DNA from: Arthrobacter pigmenti
GTDB taxonomy: Bacteria > Actinomycetota > Actinomycetes > Actinomycetales > Micrococcaceae
Reading direction: 5' to 3'
Assembly: GCF_011927905.1 (NCBI RefSeq)
Contig: NZ_JAATJL010000001.1
Location: forward strand, 2,666,001 to 2,730,000
Length of the DNA stretch: 64,000 bases
Below the pieces are notes generated by a model. That model did not search any database. It was not told where the DNA came from and was given only the letters and a program-made list of their open reading frames with translations. Made by a program: the position numbers and the translations under genes. Positions 61,995-64,000 of the stretch are shown in pieces. How positions within the stretch are numbered: position 1 is the first letter of the stretch; every line of letters begins with the position of its first letter.

Positions 61995-62222
61995 TTAGCC
62001 GATACGGCGGGTGCCGCCGTCGTCCTCTTCTTCATCGAACTGATCCGCATACTTGTCCTCATACTCCGCGTAATCCGGTTCTACCGGATCACTCTGGCGG
62101 GAGGCACGGCTACCCGGGCCCGTGAGCTCTCGCTGCAGCGCCGAGTAATCAGTGGACGGGCTGAAGTACTTCATGTCCCGTGCCTGCTTGGTGGCTTTCG
62201 CCTTCTGACGGCCGCGCCCCAT
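61995..62222 (-). CDS. DUF3073 protein
   Basis: The 75-residue protein begins MGRGRQKAKATKQARDMKYF and continues SPSTDYSALQRELTG, the strongly conserved actinobacterial DUF3073 N-terminus, then becomes acidic (EPDYAEYEDKYADQFDEEEDD). Function is unknown; the basic head and acidic tail suggest nucleic acid or protein contact. I start at ATG 62222, 8 bases after GGGGG, because family similarity begins there. It commonly lies near purM in this phylum. Confidence 0.9.
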   Translation of the reverse strand: MGRGRQKAKATKQARDMKYFSPSTDYSALQRELTGPGSRASRQSDPVEPDYAEYEDKYADQFDEEEDDGGTRRIG

Positions 62223-62509
62223 GGCGTGACCCCCTTTTTGCGTCGATCCGGAGGTGGTCGCTTGGCACCTGTACTTAATTAGCATGCAAGGCGGCAGCGA
62301 GGCCCCGGAGTATCCGGTCAATGTGTCGTAGCTATAGATTACATGGTTTCAGAATCCGGCGTGCCAGCAACAGCACGCAAGCGCGTGGGAAAATGGAGGT
62401 GTATGCCTCCACGGCCATGCATCGGGTGCTGTTCGTTGGCTAGAGTCAGGGGTAATCAGAGCAAAGCCAGCCCGCGACCACGGCCGGACACAGGAGGGGG
62501 CAGTTCACT

Positions 62510-64000
62510 ATGAGCGATCAATCTGACAAGCCGGAAGAGGGTGCCACGGCAGAAGATGCTGCCCAGGAGGGACCCGAGCCTGCTGACGCCGCCGTAGCAG
62601 AACCACAATTGGTAAACCCCGATGAGGTCCAATTGTCCGAATCAGAGGTCTCCAGGGAAGCCCTCGAGCCTGAACTCGAAACCTCCGCCGAAGACGTGCA
62701 GTTGAGCGAGCCGTCGCTCGGTGCGGCCGAGATCAGTCAGGAATCCGCCGAGGCTGCCTCGCTCAAGGACGCTGCCGCCGAGGCGAAGGCTGTGGAGCAG
62801 GAGGCTGAGGAAGTGGGCACGCTGGTCGGTGGCCCACGGCCCCCAGAGGATCCCGCGGAAGCCGCCGCTCCCGCAGGCACTGCCCCGGCAGGCGGGACAG
62901 CGGGCGATACCGGGGAGAACCGGCACGACGACGGCGGGCACTCCGGTGATCAGCACGACGACGGAGCGCAGAACCAGGACGTCGACATCTCCGCATCGGA
63001 CGACGACCCGATCGGCGCGGTTGCCCACCAGCCCGATGAGGCTACACCCGCGCAGGCCGATCCCGCGGCACCGGACGCACACCCGGAGCCAAAGTCGGAG
63101 CCTCGGGCATCCACTGATCCGCAGTTCGCACTCGCCAACCTGGCGGCGTCGGGTGAAGATCCCGGGTGGACAGGTTCTACCGAGGATGGGTCCCGATGGG
63201 ATGCGCTGTTCGAGCTGGGCGAGGCGGAAGCGGCAGCCGCGCCGGGCACCACCGCTGGGAACGCCGCGGTCAGCGAGAACGTCGCCGGGGCTGCCGAGCA
63301 GCAAGGCGCAGACATCACCCTCCCACCGGGCATCCCCGCGCCACCGGAAGGAGCCCCGGGAAACGGGGATACTCCAGCGCCGCCGGCAGGCGCCACTGGC
63401 AACGACGAGACCCCCGCGGCGCAGGGCAGCACGGAGACGCCCTCGTCGCAGGACGGCCATGAGGCGCCCGCCGCGCAGGACATCCAGACACCCTCGGCCC
63501 AGGGCACACCGGCCGAGCAGGTCCCGGAGTCTCCATGGAAGCAGCCTTTCGCGGGCCCGCATCCGCAGGCACCGGGAAGTCCACATGCTCCGCTCGGCGG
63601 CGCCTACGGATTGCCGCCGGCAGGAGCCGAGCAGGGCACCACAGCGCAGGACAGTTCCCGGGATCGCACGGGCAAGTCCGGCACCAACCGCAGGACGCTC
63701 ATCATCGTTGCCGTGGCGGGCCTGGTTATACTCGGCCTGCTGATTTTCGCGATCATCCGCATTGTCGACGCCGTCAGCGGCGGCGGACCCGATGCCGCTC
63801 CATCGGTCGATGCGTCACCCGGAGCCGACGGGATCATCGCCGAGAGTATCTCCCCGCTGGAACTGGGCGCGGGCGCGTGCATCCTGGATTTCGACGAATC
63901 GAACCTGAGCGAGAACGTCACCACGGTCACGTGCACAACCCCGCACAACGCTCAACTGCTCGCCACGGACACCTACCCGGAAGACACGGAGTTTCCCGGC
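62510..64000 (+). CDS. Large acidic, disordered membrane protein with septum-formation-like domain, 3' end beyond window
   Basis: An open frame begins at ATG 62510 (MSDQSDKPEEGATAEDAAQE), 8 bases after GGAGGGGG, and stays open to the window edge (497 codons). Residues 1-395 are Glu/Ala/Pro/Gly/Gln-rich and probably disordered, with loose repeats of the form AQGS or AQDIQ followed by TPS. A single membrane helix follows (TLIIVAVAGLVILGLLIFAI, about 398-417), then an extracellular part with GACILDFD and VTTVTCTTPHNAQLL, a Cys-V..C..PH pattern of the septum-formation domain. No stop is visible. The 287-base gap before it shows no other gene; TAGAGT near 62440 could be a -10 box. Confidence 0.75.
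   Translation, partial: MSDQSDKPEEGATAEDAAQEGPEPADAAVAEPQLVNPDEVQLSESEVSREALEPELETSAEDVQLSEPSLGAAEISQESAEAASLKDAAAEAKAVEQEAEEVGTLVGGPRPPEDPAEAAAPAGTAPAGGTAGDTGENRHDDGGHSGDQHDDGAQNQDVDISASDDDPIGAVAHQPDEATPAQADPAAPDAHPEPKSEPRASTDPQFALANLAASGEDPGWTGSTEDGSRWDALFELGEAEAAAAPGTTAGNAAVSENVAGAAEQQGADITLPPGIPAPPEGAPGNGDTPAPPAGATGNDETPAAQGSTETPSSQDGHEAPAAQDIQTPSAQGTPAEQVPESPWKQPFAGPHPQAPGSPHAPLGGAYGLPPAGAEQGTTAQDSSRDRTGKSGTNRRTLIIVAVAGLVILGLLIFAIIRIVDAVSGGGPDAAPSVDASPGADGIIAESISPLELGAGACILDFDESNLSENVTTVTCTTPHNAQLLATDTYPEDTEFPG

Overview
The window is a GC-rich actinobacterial chromosome segment, most likely from an Arthrobacter-like member of the Micrococcaceae; the genus is my inference. Supporting signs are GTG starts, 4-base ATGA/GTGA start-stop overlaps, several start codons 7-8 bases after a TANNNT -10 box (leaderless pattern), and families typical of the phylum: DUF3073, DUF4244 pilin, MarP protease, purine cluster with a sterol-carrier-like protein, and topoisomerase I with a Lys-rich tail. 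From topA to the metallophosphoesterase the order follows, with insertions and rearrangements, the Mycobacterium tuberculosis Rv3646c-Rv3683 block (from memory). I see no CRISPR array, prophage, transposase or rRNA.

Layout. 1-4.5 kb: partial ArsR regulator, AcuC-type deacetylase, KtrB/KtrA potassium uptake, proC. 4.6-5.0 kb: two tandem copies of a structured C-rich-loop RNA (6C-like). 5-16.6 kb: Ppx/GppA phosphatase, topA, a methyltransferase, a lipoprotein, a PheRS-like ligase (SrmL type) behind a leaderless leader peptide and intrinsic terminator, trhO, a GNAT protein and an MrfA-like helicase. 16.7-21.7 kb: a complete-looking tad/Flp pilus cluster (TadE-like, TadE, pilin, TadC, TadB, TadA, Ssd/CpaE). 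21.8-28 kb: a family A DNA polymerase flanked by 15-bp direct repeats, a T7SS-type toxin N-terminus lacking a toxin domain, a CoA-type Nudix hydrolase, nth and a membrane protein.

28-39 kb: acs with a probable Crp site, an MHS transporter beside aroQ, and a peptide ABC importer whose fused ATPase converges on the permease/binding-protein operon. 38-46 kb: marP and crp (divergent), a DUF559/AbiEi-like gene between palindromic repeats, Nudix, RidA and DUF4177 genes, a bifunctional penicillin-binding protein and a phosphoesterase. 46-50 kb: a heterodimeric ABC exporter and tRNA-Pro(CGG). 50-62 kb: a secreted DUF1906/FG-GAP protein, purC-purD, a molybdopterin oxidoreductase, an asparaginase-like protein, a sterol-carrier-like protein, a DUF2079 membrane protein and purF-purM. 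62-64 kb: DUF3073 and the start of a large acidic membrane protein cut by the window end.

Most genes are housekeeping. The less ordinary content is between and in front of genes: the tandem RNAs, the leader-peptide attenuator before the PheRS-like ligase, five copies of a dispersed palindrome built around GAACTTTCGTGCA, a 10-bp-phased triple repeat before crp, a shared 17-bp element before both halves of the tad cluster, and repeats bracketing the polymerase gene.
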